64,000 bases of DNA from Plecoglossus altivelis (taxonomy: Eukaryota; Chordata; Actinopteri; Osmeriformes; Plecoglossidae), in NCBI GenBank assembly GCA_036571765.1, contig BROE01000016.1, positions 8,141,491-8,205,490 of the forward strand, given 5' to 3'. This document shows, in pieces, positions 23,401 through 36,241 of the stretch (positions are counted from its first letter, which is position 1; each line of letters opens with the position of its first letter). A program made the position numbers and the translations under genes. The notes beneath the pieces were generated by a model. That model did not search any database, was not told the origin of the DNA, and was given only the letters and a program-made list of their open reading frames with translations.

Positions 23401-26400
23401 GGTTTTCCTCGTATTTCTCAACAGAGATTGTTTCAGGAGATTCCTGTAATATTGTAGCTGTTTTTTCCCCTAGTGTGCGGTTAGTCTCTTAGACACCAAG
23501 ACAGAATGAAGAAGCACAGCAAACGTGGACTGTAAAAGCTTGGCTGTAGATCTTCATTAAATATGAAAACATCCAGAACAAATATGGAGAGTCAGAAACA
23601 AAAGAGGAGTGCTGAATAAGTACTTTTCCTGCACTCTGCTCAGCAAGGTCTGCATTAGGTCTGTGTCTTTGTACTTCATGTTTCAGAACTGAAACATGAA
23701 GTACTCAGAACTATATTTGTGTATCTACACAAATATACCGCATTTATTTGGGGTTCATTCTGGTTTTAGTGATGACATGGTTTGGGTTTGTGAGGTTGAC
23801 CCTTTCTAGCAGTGGCTATACAAACTTCATTGACATCTAATCTTTAAAAAAAACTGAGAGTCTGTATCAAAGGTGAAGCCCTTTCTTCACCTCAACATAG
23901 CTTAATAGCCACTGAAAAGCACAGCCACCATCAATCCATCTTTCCCAGAAGCCACTGTAAGGCACAAGATACACCTACCTCATGTGTGAAAACAAATACT
24001 TCCCCTCCCAAAGTAGGTCTTTGTACAGAAACATTCAAATCACCTGTGTTTTTAGATGGATGACTGGGCCATCAAAGATGTCCTTGTGATAGGGTTTCTT
24101 GAGGTGGGAGAGTGGTGAGCTAATTAGGGAAAGTGCTGGAAACCCAAGCTGCCCCCGTCTGGCCCCAGTGGTTTGTGGGATTGCATGGGGAGGGTTGATG
24201 GGACTATGTGGACCAGGGCTGACACGGTGCAAATCACCCATTTTGTGCCAGAGAAGGAGCCTGGAGGGTTGCTTCTGTTTGTACAGCAGTATTGCTGACC
24301 TTCTGAGCCATGTTGTCGAGTTTTAAAGTATGGGCTTGAAAGGAGATCCTTTTCACATTGCTGAAAATTGATAAAAATGAGAAAAATGTCCCACACGTTT
24401 ACAATTAGTATTGCACTTGCATGTTTACAATAAGTACAATACCTGGCTGTGGGAATAGTCATTACTACAGATTTGTAGTTTTTCTGCAGATGCCCATAGT
24501 GGATGTGCAGTACTATGAATTATTCCCCTGCTTTTGAATCAAACATGCAGTGTTTACTACAAAGCACACTAGTATTACTGAATACTACATTAAAGAAATC
24601 ATGAGTGTTTCTCTTCTTCTCTCTGTGTTCGTGTCTTGTCTCCTCACTGTCTTCATCTGTCCTCAGGGAGCACCAGGGGAGCCCGGTCTGTCCATCATTG
24701 GGCCGCGTGGACCTCCTGTAAGTGTCTTCACCTCTCCTCGCACCTAATACACTTTTTGATCTAAAACTACCTCTTTCAATGTTGCCTGGATTTGCCTGCA
24801 GTCAGTTATTTTGCAGTTTCTTTTTTTAAGAGACTGAAAGGCCAAGCTCAGTACAATACAGATGATGTGTGTGGCAGTAAGACATGTATAGTTTGGACTA
24901 ATATCTTTCATGTGCAATGCCACAATTCTTGCATTCTTGTTCTTCCCAAACTCATTCAGCATTTAGCAAAGAATAATGAGTTGGTGTGTTATTCTGTACA
25001 TTGACTGCTGATTTGATGAGCCAAAGGTTGGGGAGCTTGTAAGACTTTAGTACGGCATTAGAGACCTGGGGTTGAGTCATCGAAAAGACCTGTCTAACCT
25101 GAAATAGAAAAATAGAAACACTCCTCCCACCTCAGAGATTAGGAATAATCAAGAAACAATAGAAAGGACGGCCCTGTTGTCTTGAAGAACCAAATATTTA
25201 TTAAAGTTCGAATGAATGTCTAATCACTGAAGTTATGAAGGTTTCTGCCTCCACTTGGCAAAGATTTTTCCATGTCCACCTTTATTTTTCTGTTTTGAAT
25301 TACACTTTGCAATGCTGAGCTGATTTTGTCTGACATTGCTTGTAAAATCTTACATGCGTTATAGTCGACGACATTAGCCAATTGACTACCTCTGAAGAGC
25401 AGACATCTGTTTTTCAAATACCAATTACAATACCTTCTTGTAGGCCTACACCCCCTTGCCGGTAATAAGGTATTTCTAATGAATAGCAGGCAAGCGGAGG
25501 AAGCTAGGCCCAGTTGGAGATTGGCTGTGAACATAGAAAACCAGTCAAGCAGGGGTATTTAGAAGGTGATTTTCCACAGCAGGTAGGTCGACATAAGAGT
25601 CTTTTGCCTTGACCTTGGTGAGAATGAGAGAGTTGATTTAGTGGAGAGGAGGAGAGAAAAGAGAGAGAGGAAATGACAGCGTAGGCTAGCCAGGTGGCCT
25701 GTTCTCTCGTTGACAAGCTGTCATTTGACAGACTGACTGAGACAGATGAGTATAGGCTAGGGTTAGGGTTAGGTTCTACTGGAGCCTCATCACATCGACT
25801 GTGAGTAAAAACATAGAACTTTCAATTTCAAATTCAAATTGGAACATAAACTTACCTTGTGTCTATTTGTAGGCTTAAAAAATACACTGTAGAGCAAAAC
25901 CTGACAAGCATAAATCCACTCAGAACCCTAGAAGCCCATAAACTTGAGACGAAAGGATCCATGCTGTAACTACAATACATTTTATGACACCATATTCTCA
26001 GTGTTCCGTTATGTCTCCTAAGTTCACATAAAATACATGTAATAAGCCATGTCCTGTTCTGGTCTAGAACATTACCCTAAATAGACATGTTCTCCTAGGT
26101 TTCCATGGGAAAGGAAAAAAAAGTTGTGCAAGTCCCCCAATAACCATTTTGTGTCCCAGACACACAAACCGGTTCATTAGCCACGCTCACCTCTCCCTTG
26201 TCATTTTCTCTTCGTTTGTCTTTACGGCCCCCCCTTTCTAGTTTCCCTGGGATATTGAATGGCTTCTACCAGTCCCTTAGGTGGGATAGCATATCCTCAG
26301 GACCCATGAATACCGTTTTCTACCAAACGTGTTCACTAATTATTATTGACATGTACTCATTCGGCATGTTTGCTTTTTCCCTCTTCCCCCATCCATTTTT

Positions 26401-29400
26401 TATTAGATTTGAAAGGAGCATCATTTGTGTGTGCGTGTGTGTATGTGTCTGAATTGTTTTCAGTGTTGTGTTTCACTGTCTTATTTCCTCGTGTTTGGGG
26501 AGACGGTTTCCTCCGCTCCGCAACCCACGCATTCGTCTCTCCCCATAGTCTGCAGGATCACTCCCTCTGTCAGGGTCAATTACCGTTGCTGCTTTGCCCA
26601 AATGTATTACCGGGAGGGGAGCGAAATGCACCTTCTCACACTGACCCTCTTTCACCAAATCTCCATGTCAATCTTCCAGTAGAAAATACTGACTGCGTTT
26701 CTGTTTCTGTCTGTCTTTAGGGGCAGCCAGGAACCAGAGGATTTCCAGGCTTCCCGGTAAGTCTGAGGCCAATGGTCTACTTATCCAGTTAAAAAAACAG
26801 TAGTCACACTCTCAAGACACAGTTGTACATTTTGGTGGAGTTGTAGGTCTCGGGTTGGAGAAAAGAAACCCATGAGGAAAATACCATCTCGTGTTCAAAT
26901 CTCTTGTTTTTTATACACAAGAATAGTACTTTATTGTTGTCACTCCTAGCCCTGCAGTACATCAAATTGTGTTAAAAGTTTTTCTAATGAAAACTGTATC
27001 TACATATGTTGAAAGGGAAAATGAGCCCTCAAATACATTATGTACTCTGCATCCTGTCAACATTCTCCACTCTCACTCAACCTTAACCAGCTGGGCTTGA
27101 CCTAAAATTGCATTCAAATGGATGCTCATCTTTGCAAATTATGAGCAGTTATGCAGGTACTGAACATTATTAACCTTGTCTCCCCCTCTCTTTTCATCAT
27201 AGGGTCCAATTGGGTTAGACGGCAAGGCTGTGAGTTTTCACTATTCGTGACAAATGTTGAATAATTTAGTAATTTTGTGCTTTTAGTGCTCCAAACTCAG
27301 CACCTTATGACAATTATGATAATTACGTTAATAATGATTATGGTCATTATTGTAATAAAATGTCTATTAGCATCATTAGTGTTATTACAGGGTGGAGATA
27401 ATCATGTTATTGATATTTCTGAAGGTTTGTTCAAGGAAAAAAAAGAGGCTATTGAAAAACCACGTGTTTGCTTTTTAATTCTCGCTCAGGGCCAGAATGG
27501 ATTAAAAGGTGACATGGTAAGCATTCCACCGTTGTTGCCTTTCAAAACAACACCTCTTTGTTAAGTTTCCAATTACACTTGCTAGTGTAGTAATGAAAGG
27601 AACACTTTTTGAGGAAATAAACTTTTCCTTTTAAAAACTTTTTTTAAGGACACTTCTTTTTTAAACCAAACTCTAAAATACCAGCTTCCCCTTTTGAAAT
27701 GTAATTTGGATGTATTTCTAATGCAATTAACAAAAAAAGTGCAAAAGCCAGTAAAACTTTGAACATCGTTCCTTGTCAAAGTAGCCCATTAATAGACTGT
27801 TTGCCTGGTGCCTCAGTGCAGCTCTCTGAATTCATTGGGAAAACAGTGTTGTGTTGTGATTTATGTGAAAGGTAATGGGATAGCAGTGGGCCGCCTGTTT
27901 TAGTGACAGGGAGAATGTCTGGCCATATTTAGTAGATAGAGTTTGTCAGATGGGAGCTGTTATACACATTCTGCTGTTCAATCAGGGTTGATGGGTACAA
28001 CATGTTCAAGGTAAACACAAATGAATCTTATATACCCTGATTGCACAAACACAAACACTCAGAGTCCATCCATTCAAACTCTTCACCATTCTTCTTACTG
28101 AATCTGTCTATATTTTGAAGGATTACAATTAGTTTGCAGATGAGTCTGCTTGTTATTGTTGAAGAGTATAATACACCTTTGTCTAAACAAATTTGTAATT
28201 AAAAATACATAATTATTGTAACTAAGAGCTGAATCAGCTTATAGTCACCCCATCGTCAACTAATAATCGGAATGACTTGCTGTATCTTGGCTGGCAAGAT
28301 TTACACATTCCTTTACCAAGGTGCCAAGGAAAAGAGTTAGATTTCTTCCATCACTCTGACACCTTTATAGCCCCACATCAATTCTACAAGCTCCATGGGA
28401 GCCTTCTGGGTAGAACACAATAACTATTAAAATATATCCTTCTTATTATTATTTCCTGACCACTGGAGAACTCTCCAGAAATATCTCCCCTGGAAGTTGG
28501 AATCATTTTTTATTGACAACTTTCAAAGCTCCAGAGTTCTGTAGCTTCAACGATATCTGCATTATTTTTGGACCCATTTAGAGGGTTTTTTGTCTAGTGG
28601 GGTATCAGTGAATACAGAGGCTTTTATGATCAACAGTGAGCAAAAAAGTGTTCTCTTTAATGGAGTTGCTCCTGTCTGATGTATCACCCTGAACCTTTCA
28701 GAGTGATTCCTCCTCACAGAAGCTCGGAGATAGGGAGGGAAGCCAACTGACTCCAAGGCCAAATGGAGTTGGATTGTCAAAATAATGTGAAAGTTTGAAT
28801 AATGGTCATACAATGATTTAGTCCCCACGTTTTCTTTTGTGACAAGTGCCAAGTTGAGTTTCAAAGGGTTTAACTTGTAGGCTGTGACATGTAATGAAAT
28901 GTCCTGTACAGACTCTGGATGGCACTCCTACTGTATTCTCCAGGGCCGCAGGCTTAGAGAGTGATGGATGTGTCCAGCCGCGCACTCTTCCTGAGCGCAT
29001 TAATGATGCAGTTGGTAGATACTGACATGTGCCTTGACAGCTCCCCCCAGGACATGAGAGGTTGTCAAATAGAGCCGTAGTTATAACAAGACACTCCTGT
29101 TAGAGATTTTGCGGTGCACTTGCTTTCTAAATTTAGCCAGAAATATACAGCGCAATTGTACAGCTTTAATCTGTTTTGCTATATTCAAATATTCTTATTG
29201 AAAATCTTGACAATGGAAGTGTTTTACTGCACAGGATCTGTTGAAAATAAGTTTAGTTAATGTTTCTTACTTTCTAGGGTCAACGTGGTCCAAAAGGAGT
29301 CGCGGTAAGTTTGTTTTCCATTATTACGGGGTGACCATGCGTGAGTTGTATTTGTGTCCGTCGCAGCCTCTGTGATTGAATGTATATTCAATCTATTCCC

Positions 29401-32400
29401 TCTCTTTTGTTTTACCTGTCAGGGTGATCCTGGTCCCAAAGGCGAGAAGGTGAGGTTGTTTTCCCTAAAGATCCATTTGAGTCTTGGAAAGTTACTTTAT
29501 AATACCTGTGAGGTAACCAAGTGCAAAGAAAAGTGATCCAGTGTCTGATCCAGTTTCCTTGTTCTTCAGGGTGTATGTGGAGACTACACACACAGGGTAA
29601 GCCTTTCATTGCGATTTATCCCCATTTTTGATTATTGAAAAAAGTATACGTTCATAATATTCTAAAGTGACTCCATGACACCCCATTATATCAAACATAA
29701 GAATGGTGTAGAATTAATTTACAGGTGTATGATGCTAAATTAAATCTGTTATGGTAAAATTGTGCTTTTATCTCCTGTTGCAACAAATAACATCATATTC
29801 TTTGCAGGTATCGACACCGACAAAGTGTTTGCTAAACTTTGAAAATGGTACACTGTATGGGTAGCAATGAAGAAGAAGAAATTATTGGTGGCTAGACAAA
29901 TGAGTCTGTGATGGTTAGCTCATGCAACACATGGATACAGCTGCCCAAGATGCAAATCAACCCATGTCTCCAGGGTTTGGCTGTTCAAAAGAAAACAAGG
30001 CAATTATTGGCTGCCTGCTGCAGCACATAGTACAGTCAGACATGATAAGGCTCTATGTATAGACGGGCCAAGAATAAGAGTCTGTCGTGTACTAGTGGAT
30101 TTTTGCAATAGCAAAATCATTTTTCACACAATATGTAATTCAACCTACTGTTACCAAGGGGCTACTTTCATGCACGTTTTCATAAACTTTTGCTACCCAA
30201 GTGAAAGATTAGTTCACAACAGTTCAGCCCATGTGGAAAAGGTATTTTCAGCCCTTTTGATAATGTGACTGCCAAATGTTTTGTCTACATAGATAAACAA
30301 GGGCTGTTCAGAATGTAGAGTTCATAAGGAGAGGGTCAAAAGCATTTGGGGGGGTGGTGTTCAACCTGCACTGGAGCCCCTGACATACCACTCGTGAGTT
30401 GGACTGTTTTCCTACATGCCTCGGAGTCCCAACGGCAGGCTGTATGGGAGGTCTTTGCCAGCGGGTGGCTCCATCACATTGCCAGGGGGATTGTTACAAA
30501 AAGGGGGACAGGATTGTTTTGGACAGATTGGAATAGGAACTTGGAGATGTTGTTTTGCAGGAGTAGGCTGTTACACTGTTCCACTGGTGTGTGTGATACT
30601 GTGAATAGCACAATTGGAGCGATGGGAATTCAGTTCAAATTTGGATTCTATTTAGAGCAAATTCAGTGGAAGAAAATGCTGTTCACAGCAAATGTATTAC
30701 TTTCAACTATCGTACACTATAATTTGAACAAAATTCCAATTGCCCCCCCTCCCAATTCTGGTGTGTAGAGCCTTTTTGTACAGGATGTGCCATTGAAAAC
30801 CCTTGCTGCCTTACGCTCCAATCAGCCTCTGATGTTGAAGGTTTGTGGGTTGATCCCCCAAACACCCTCACCGTCTTCCCTTGTAATGATACTTCCCAGT
30901 TGTGCCGCAAAGAGAGCAAGTGCTCCAGTGATCCAGTTCCTACCCGCCTTCCTACCACTTAGCCTCCCACCAGAAAGGTCAAAAGGTCATAGAGGAATTC
31001 TGTTGGAGTCTGGCCTGGCCCTGAACAGGGCTTTGGTGTGGTCATAAGATGGACAGATAATGGGAGTTTTTACCAACAGATTCATTAAGATCAGTTATAT
31101 ATTTTGCCAAAGCATCAAAAAGTGCTGTGATACCAATACAACTAAGTTATGGTTATTTTGGTTGCTTCAGAGGTCAAAAGTTAATTCCCTTGGTGCATCT
31201 TATGACATGTCAGAGGATGTGGTGGAGGGCTTATCTTGGTATATCGTAATGACACACCCGCCTACTTTGTATCTCTGACACCCCCGCTTCTTATGTTTAA
31301 GATAAAGTATACATTTCTCCTCATTTAACCCTCAATATACAAGGTATTGTATATTGTAGTCAAGTTGCACAGGCCAACTCTGCACTGTACAGTAAATGCA
31401 TTTCCATGAACAGAAACAGTGGAAATGTACATTTGACCCTAAACTCTTTTAAAACTGCACCTGACAATGCTGGTGATCTCAACAGAAGCGGCGTATTGTA
31501 CAGCCCTGTGTTGGCGGATTGGCCACAGTAAGTCTAGATATATGTATCTGTAGCTACTCTCTTTGTGGCAAGACTGTATCCTACTTGATCTCCTCTCAAC
31601 TGCAACACACTGTAGGGCCAGGAGTAGAGTCAATATGGGGAACTCAAGCCAATACCATTAGAGTCGTCTGATCTAACACAAAGCCTGTAAGGGCTCCATG
31701 TAGCTGTGCTGTGAATGCCCCAGAACTGTAAATGTTCCAATTAAAAACAATGTCAAGTCATGGTATTGGCACCCAATAAAGCTTTGAATGAGCAGTGTGT
31801 CATCCCCACAGTTATCTACTCCTGGTCCCTGGTATGCAGTTACCTGTTACGTCTCCTTTATTTTCTCTTCCTCCGCCTTTCTCTCCTCTCCTCTCGTCTT
31901 GCCGTGCCATTTTCTTGCTGTTCACTCTCATGTTTTTTCTCCCCCTTTCCCTCCCTCCCTTTCCCCTCCCTCCCTTTCCCCATTTCCCTCCACTCTGTCT
32001 CGCACCTCTCTCCTGGTCCTTCGCTGTGTTCTTTTCTCCTTGAACTCCTGGGCTCCTTGTTGCCCCGTGACTTCTTTCTGGCACCACTGGGCCACCTGTG
32101 CTTTGTGACTGACCCCCCCTCAGCAGATGTTGCCCATCACCGTGCGCAACATGCCCCAAATAAGCCCTCTAATCCTAAAGCGCCTCAAGGTACATTTCTC
32201 TCTGCCCTTCCCTCCCTGACTTCCTACTGTGGATGCCAACCGCCGATCACTCTCGCCATGTTGTCCACTGTTTTGTGTCCCCTGTAACCCTGCAGTGAGC
32301 GCACCAATGCACCGCTTGTGTTGTGAATGGTCCATTAAAGATAGGCTCTTCTGGCTGTAGACAGTGTGGAGAGTAAGGAGAAGGTTAGGGGAAAGGGTTC

Positions 32401-35400
32401 GAATTTTAGTCCCAACTACACAGTGAGGAATATCGTAATTAAAGTTTTCAGGAAGGCAAAAATGATATATTTAATGCTTATCAAATAAGTGACAGTAAAT
32501 GGTTGATGGTTGAAAAAAACCCTCTACACTTGACAAATGACCTTAAATTGAATTCAGGTGAATGGATATTTTTATCCTACTTGGAATTTTGGAATCTCAC
32601 CTAAAGCTGCCTTTCCTTGAGAAAACAACAGTTTAAGGCTAAAAGAATTCTAAAAAGGACACAACAACAAAACCAACATCTCCATAACAAATCCCACCAT
32701 AGTAACGCAAAATCATCTTTATGTTAGCAGGAACTGAGCGTTCTCTCCACAAGCTTTCACACTGGCCCCCTCAAAGAGCCTCAGTGTTCTTGTCATGTGC
32801 TTGGTGCCCAACCTCCACCCTGTTAGCCAGAGAGCCCAGCTGGCACAGGTGGACTTCTGTTGGCATCCACGCTTCCATCTTGTTTTTCCGCCAGGTGTCC
32901 GGTCTGTCTGTGCCAGGATGGAATACCTTGTTTGGAGACAATGCTACACACTGTAGTATACCAATATAAAAAGTTTTAAAGGAGAGGAAATACCACCCAG
33001 ATTGGCTTGGCTTTCCGAAAATCAAACTCCCTGGAACTAATCTTGGACAGCAATGTGGAATGTGTTCATTTAACCAATGCTCACGCATCCTGGAGCATAA
33101 ATCATCGCCGGAAACATCCTGTTCGGGATGTGGAGATTGATAAAATATGGATCTAATGTGGATAGATGTGCTCTGGGTTATGCAAGCCTTGCCTGAAGAA
33201 CAGAAATTCTACAGCAGCTAGATATGCGCACGGCCCTCATACTGTAACCCATTGCACAGTGATTGAGGAGAGTTATAGTTCAAGGCAAGGATTTTGCATT
33301 ATGAAATTCTAAAGCCAGGCCACATGTGTAGTCATAAATCATTTACAGTAGTGGGGTAAAAAAGCAAATCATGCTGTTCATTTGTATAGCTATGGAACTT
33401 ACTCAGAACAAAGCTGACAAACAAATATTAAGCCCACAGTTACTGTCTCACAATTTTAATGAGATCACGTCAGACGGCTGAAATTGTGTCTCAGATAAAG
33501 ATTCCAGACATAAACAACTGTCAAGTATACAATCATTTGCACTCCATAGAAGTTTCTTTAGTTGAAGGATATTTCCTTTCATATCCTGGCCTTGTTGTAT
33601 AAAATGTATCTAGTTTGCTTTTGTTTAGTCTTCAGTTTGTTTTGGATGGATCTTCAGTCAAATGCCCTAAAGGAAAAGAGATTAGTCGACAGACTAGGTT
33701 TTTCTACCCTGGAGAAATGATTCATAATTAGGAATGGTTTGGCCCTTGTCGATTCTATAACACATTTTGTCACATTAAATAAAACAGGTCTGTTCCACCT
33801 CAAAACGTAATTCAATCACAGTGGTATACTCTCCAAACATGGTAGCCAATGGATGTCAAAATGCTTTATAACAGCTTGTCTTGTTCCCTGCTAACATGGT
33901 CCTTCATGCTACCCCAGTATATGACGTGCAGTGTAATGATGTGTAGGCATGGGCTTGTCAGACGGGCAGCAGGGTTGCAGATGGTAACTCTCTGTCTCTC
34001 AGCAGGGCGATCCTGGAGCACAGGGCCCCCCTGGACCTCCTGGGCCCCCCGGCCTCCCAGGGGCCACTGGACTGAACGGAGCTAGCGGACCACCGGTAAT
34101 TCTTACTTTGACACATGACAGGGGTTTTGTGATTGCCTTAATTTAGCCAAAGTGATTTTTGATCTAACTGCTAAATATATCAAAGGTATATTATTAGTAG
34201 TTTTACTGTAGACGCTGAGCACTTGTGGGGTCACACCTGTTTTAGGGCAAACCTGGTGAACCAGGAAAACCAGGCAAAGACCCAAGGGTAAGACCTGCTA
34301 TAGAGACTTTACACCTGATGACTATACATGATACATACTGGAGTTATGCACCGTTGTGTTATGTCATCTTCATCATCCTTTTTTCATCCTATCCACAGCT
34401 CCTACCAGGAATGAAGGTACCACAGACTTGATTTCTTATCCCAAATGTGGCTAATCGTGATAGCATGTTTTTGTAATCTGCACCCAAGTGTTGAGTTCGA
34501 CTTAATGAGATGCTAAGTAAGGCCTTGAGAGTGGGTGCAGCCAGGTGGTGTTGACAGCAAACTCACAGAATCAACGCAACTTTCCAGGCTGCTTTATCAT
34601 TGTTTCTTTTGGACAGGAACAGTATAGTTACCCCAGATGCATTCATTCTCATGGCTTATTTGGCAAGGAAAATGTAGAGTGTTAGACACATACAGAGCCT
34701 GTTAAACAGTGCGGCCTGACTCCTCTATAAAGACAGAGTTTATCTCACAGCAGGAACTGAAGTTGAAAGCGGGCTCGGTGGCTTTTGTTCGCCTGTTTCA
34801 ACAATAGTGAATATCTCCTCTTAACTGGACTGTATCGGAATATGGCAAACTGGTTGGAAAACATGCCTTTGATCTCCTCAAGTCAAATTATAGCACACAG
34901 ACTGAGCCAGCCGTACAGGATATTAGTGTTAAATGCATGTGTACTGACTATGTAATAGTGGTTTCGCAGGATCTGACACACAACTCTCTCTATTATACAG
35001 GGTGAACCTGGCATGCCTGGATTAAAGGTAATTTATTGCGGACTAGTATTGATGGATATCTTCTGACAGAACAATTGATTATAACTGTCAATATTCCCTC
35101 TGCAGTTGATTTTATGCGTCCATCTGCTTTCAAGCACCTGCTGGCCCCTAATACTGAACCAGAAGGATATTTCATCAAATCATTCCACATCTTGATTTCG
35201 AAACATTATGTTTCTCCACTTGTCTTTAATGCTACATTCAGATAACGAATAGGGCTTTTGGACAAGACTGTAGTTTTAGGGGGGGAAAAGCATTATGCAA
35301 GATGGGAACTTGGCCTGTTTGTTCAAATGACCGACTACAAAAGAAAGATCTGTACTTTTGCATCTTGTGTTGTCGTCTGTACACCACGTTCTAGTTCTTT

Positions 35401-36179
35401 CTGAATATTTTTTATGCTCACATTGTGGTTTTTGTTCACAGGGTGACCATGGAGACGTAGGACCCATTGGACCTGAAGGCCCCAAGGTATTATTAGACAT
35501 TGTTAATATCAGTATTGTGTCTGTGCATGTCATACTAGGCAAGGAATTAGTCAATGGAGTAGAGAAATTGGTTTTGGTAGTTTTCATGGAGCACCCAGGA
35601 CTGAAATACTGTCAAGTGGGAACACACAGTTTATTGTCACTGTGCTCATCATTAGTTTGAAACACCTCCTAGTTTTGGAAATCCAGGGATGGACATGCCT
35701 CTCATCTTTCTTGGACAAGGGTGTATTCTGCTCCTACACACAAACACACACGCACACGTTAACATTCTCCTGTTACACAAACACCCACATTCCCTCTATA
35801 CATATGCAGAGGCACGCACACACATGGACACATACACACACACATGGATGCACACACACACAGACACAAACACACACACATGGACACATACACACACAGA
35901 CTCATGGACACAAACATACCGTTTGAATCCTTCTAGGCAGGAGCTAGCCTTGGCTTTGAAGTTATGGGGGGAGGTGGGAGGGGGTCAATAAGAGCTGTGC
36001 TTTCTAAACTCTCCAAGTGCCTGTCCTTCTCCACTTGCCCATGGCTTAATGGACTTCCTGTGCAGGGTTCACACATGCAAACAGATGCACACACACAAAC
36101 ATACTCCCACAGCCTGAGTCCTGCCCTTTTACTGATCTGATCTTGGCCCTGCCACAAACTGCAGGGGGAGGGAGTGGAG

Positions 36180-36241
<62 letters not shown>

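Larger units (their letters stand above)
22277..24666 (+). other. col13a1 intron after w5
   Basis: 2.4 kb. Contains a degenerate palindromic repeat (22336-22445), a short GGT repeat (22561-22585) and two adjacent perfect hairpins (23671-23737). Confidence 0.85.

Noticed and set aside
25757..25774. TTAGGG repeats, possible interstitial telomere
   Set aside because: Only about two and a half units; too short to mean anything.
27391..27424. Possible exon GGDNHVIDISE after a good acceptor ttattacag
   Set aside because: Not Gly-X-Y, would shift phase (34 bp), and lies between two exons that match adjacent human COL13A1 residues.
31811..31830. Possible 20-bp exon LSTPGP after ccccacag
   Set aside because: Length breaks the phase-0 pattern and no counterpart is known in NC2.
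31760..32287. 175-codon open frame over the CT-rich tract
   Set aside because: Composition artefact of pyrimidine repeats; only the short stretch 32124-32189, read in another frame, is a real exon.
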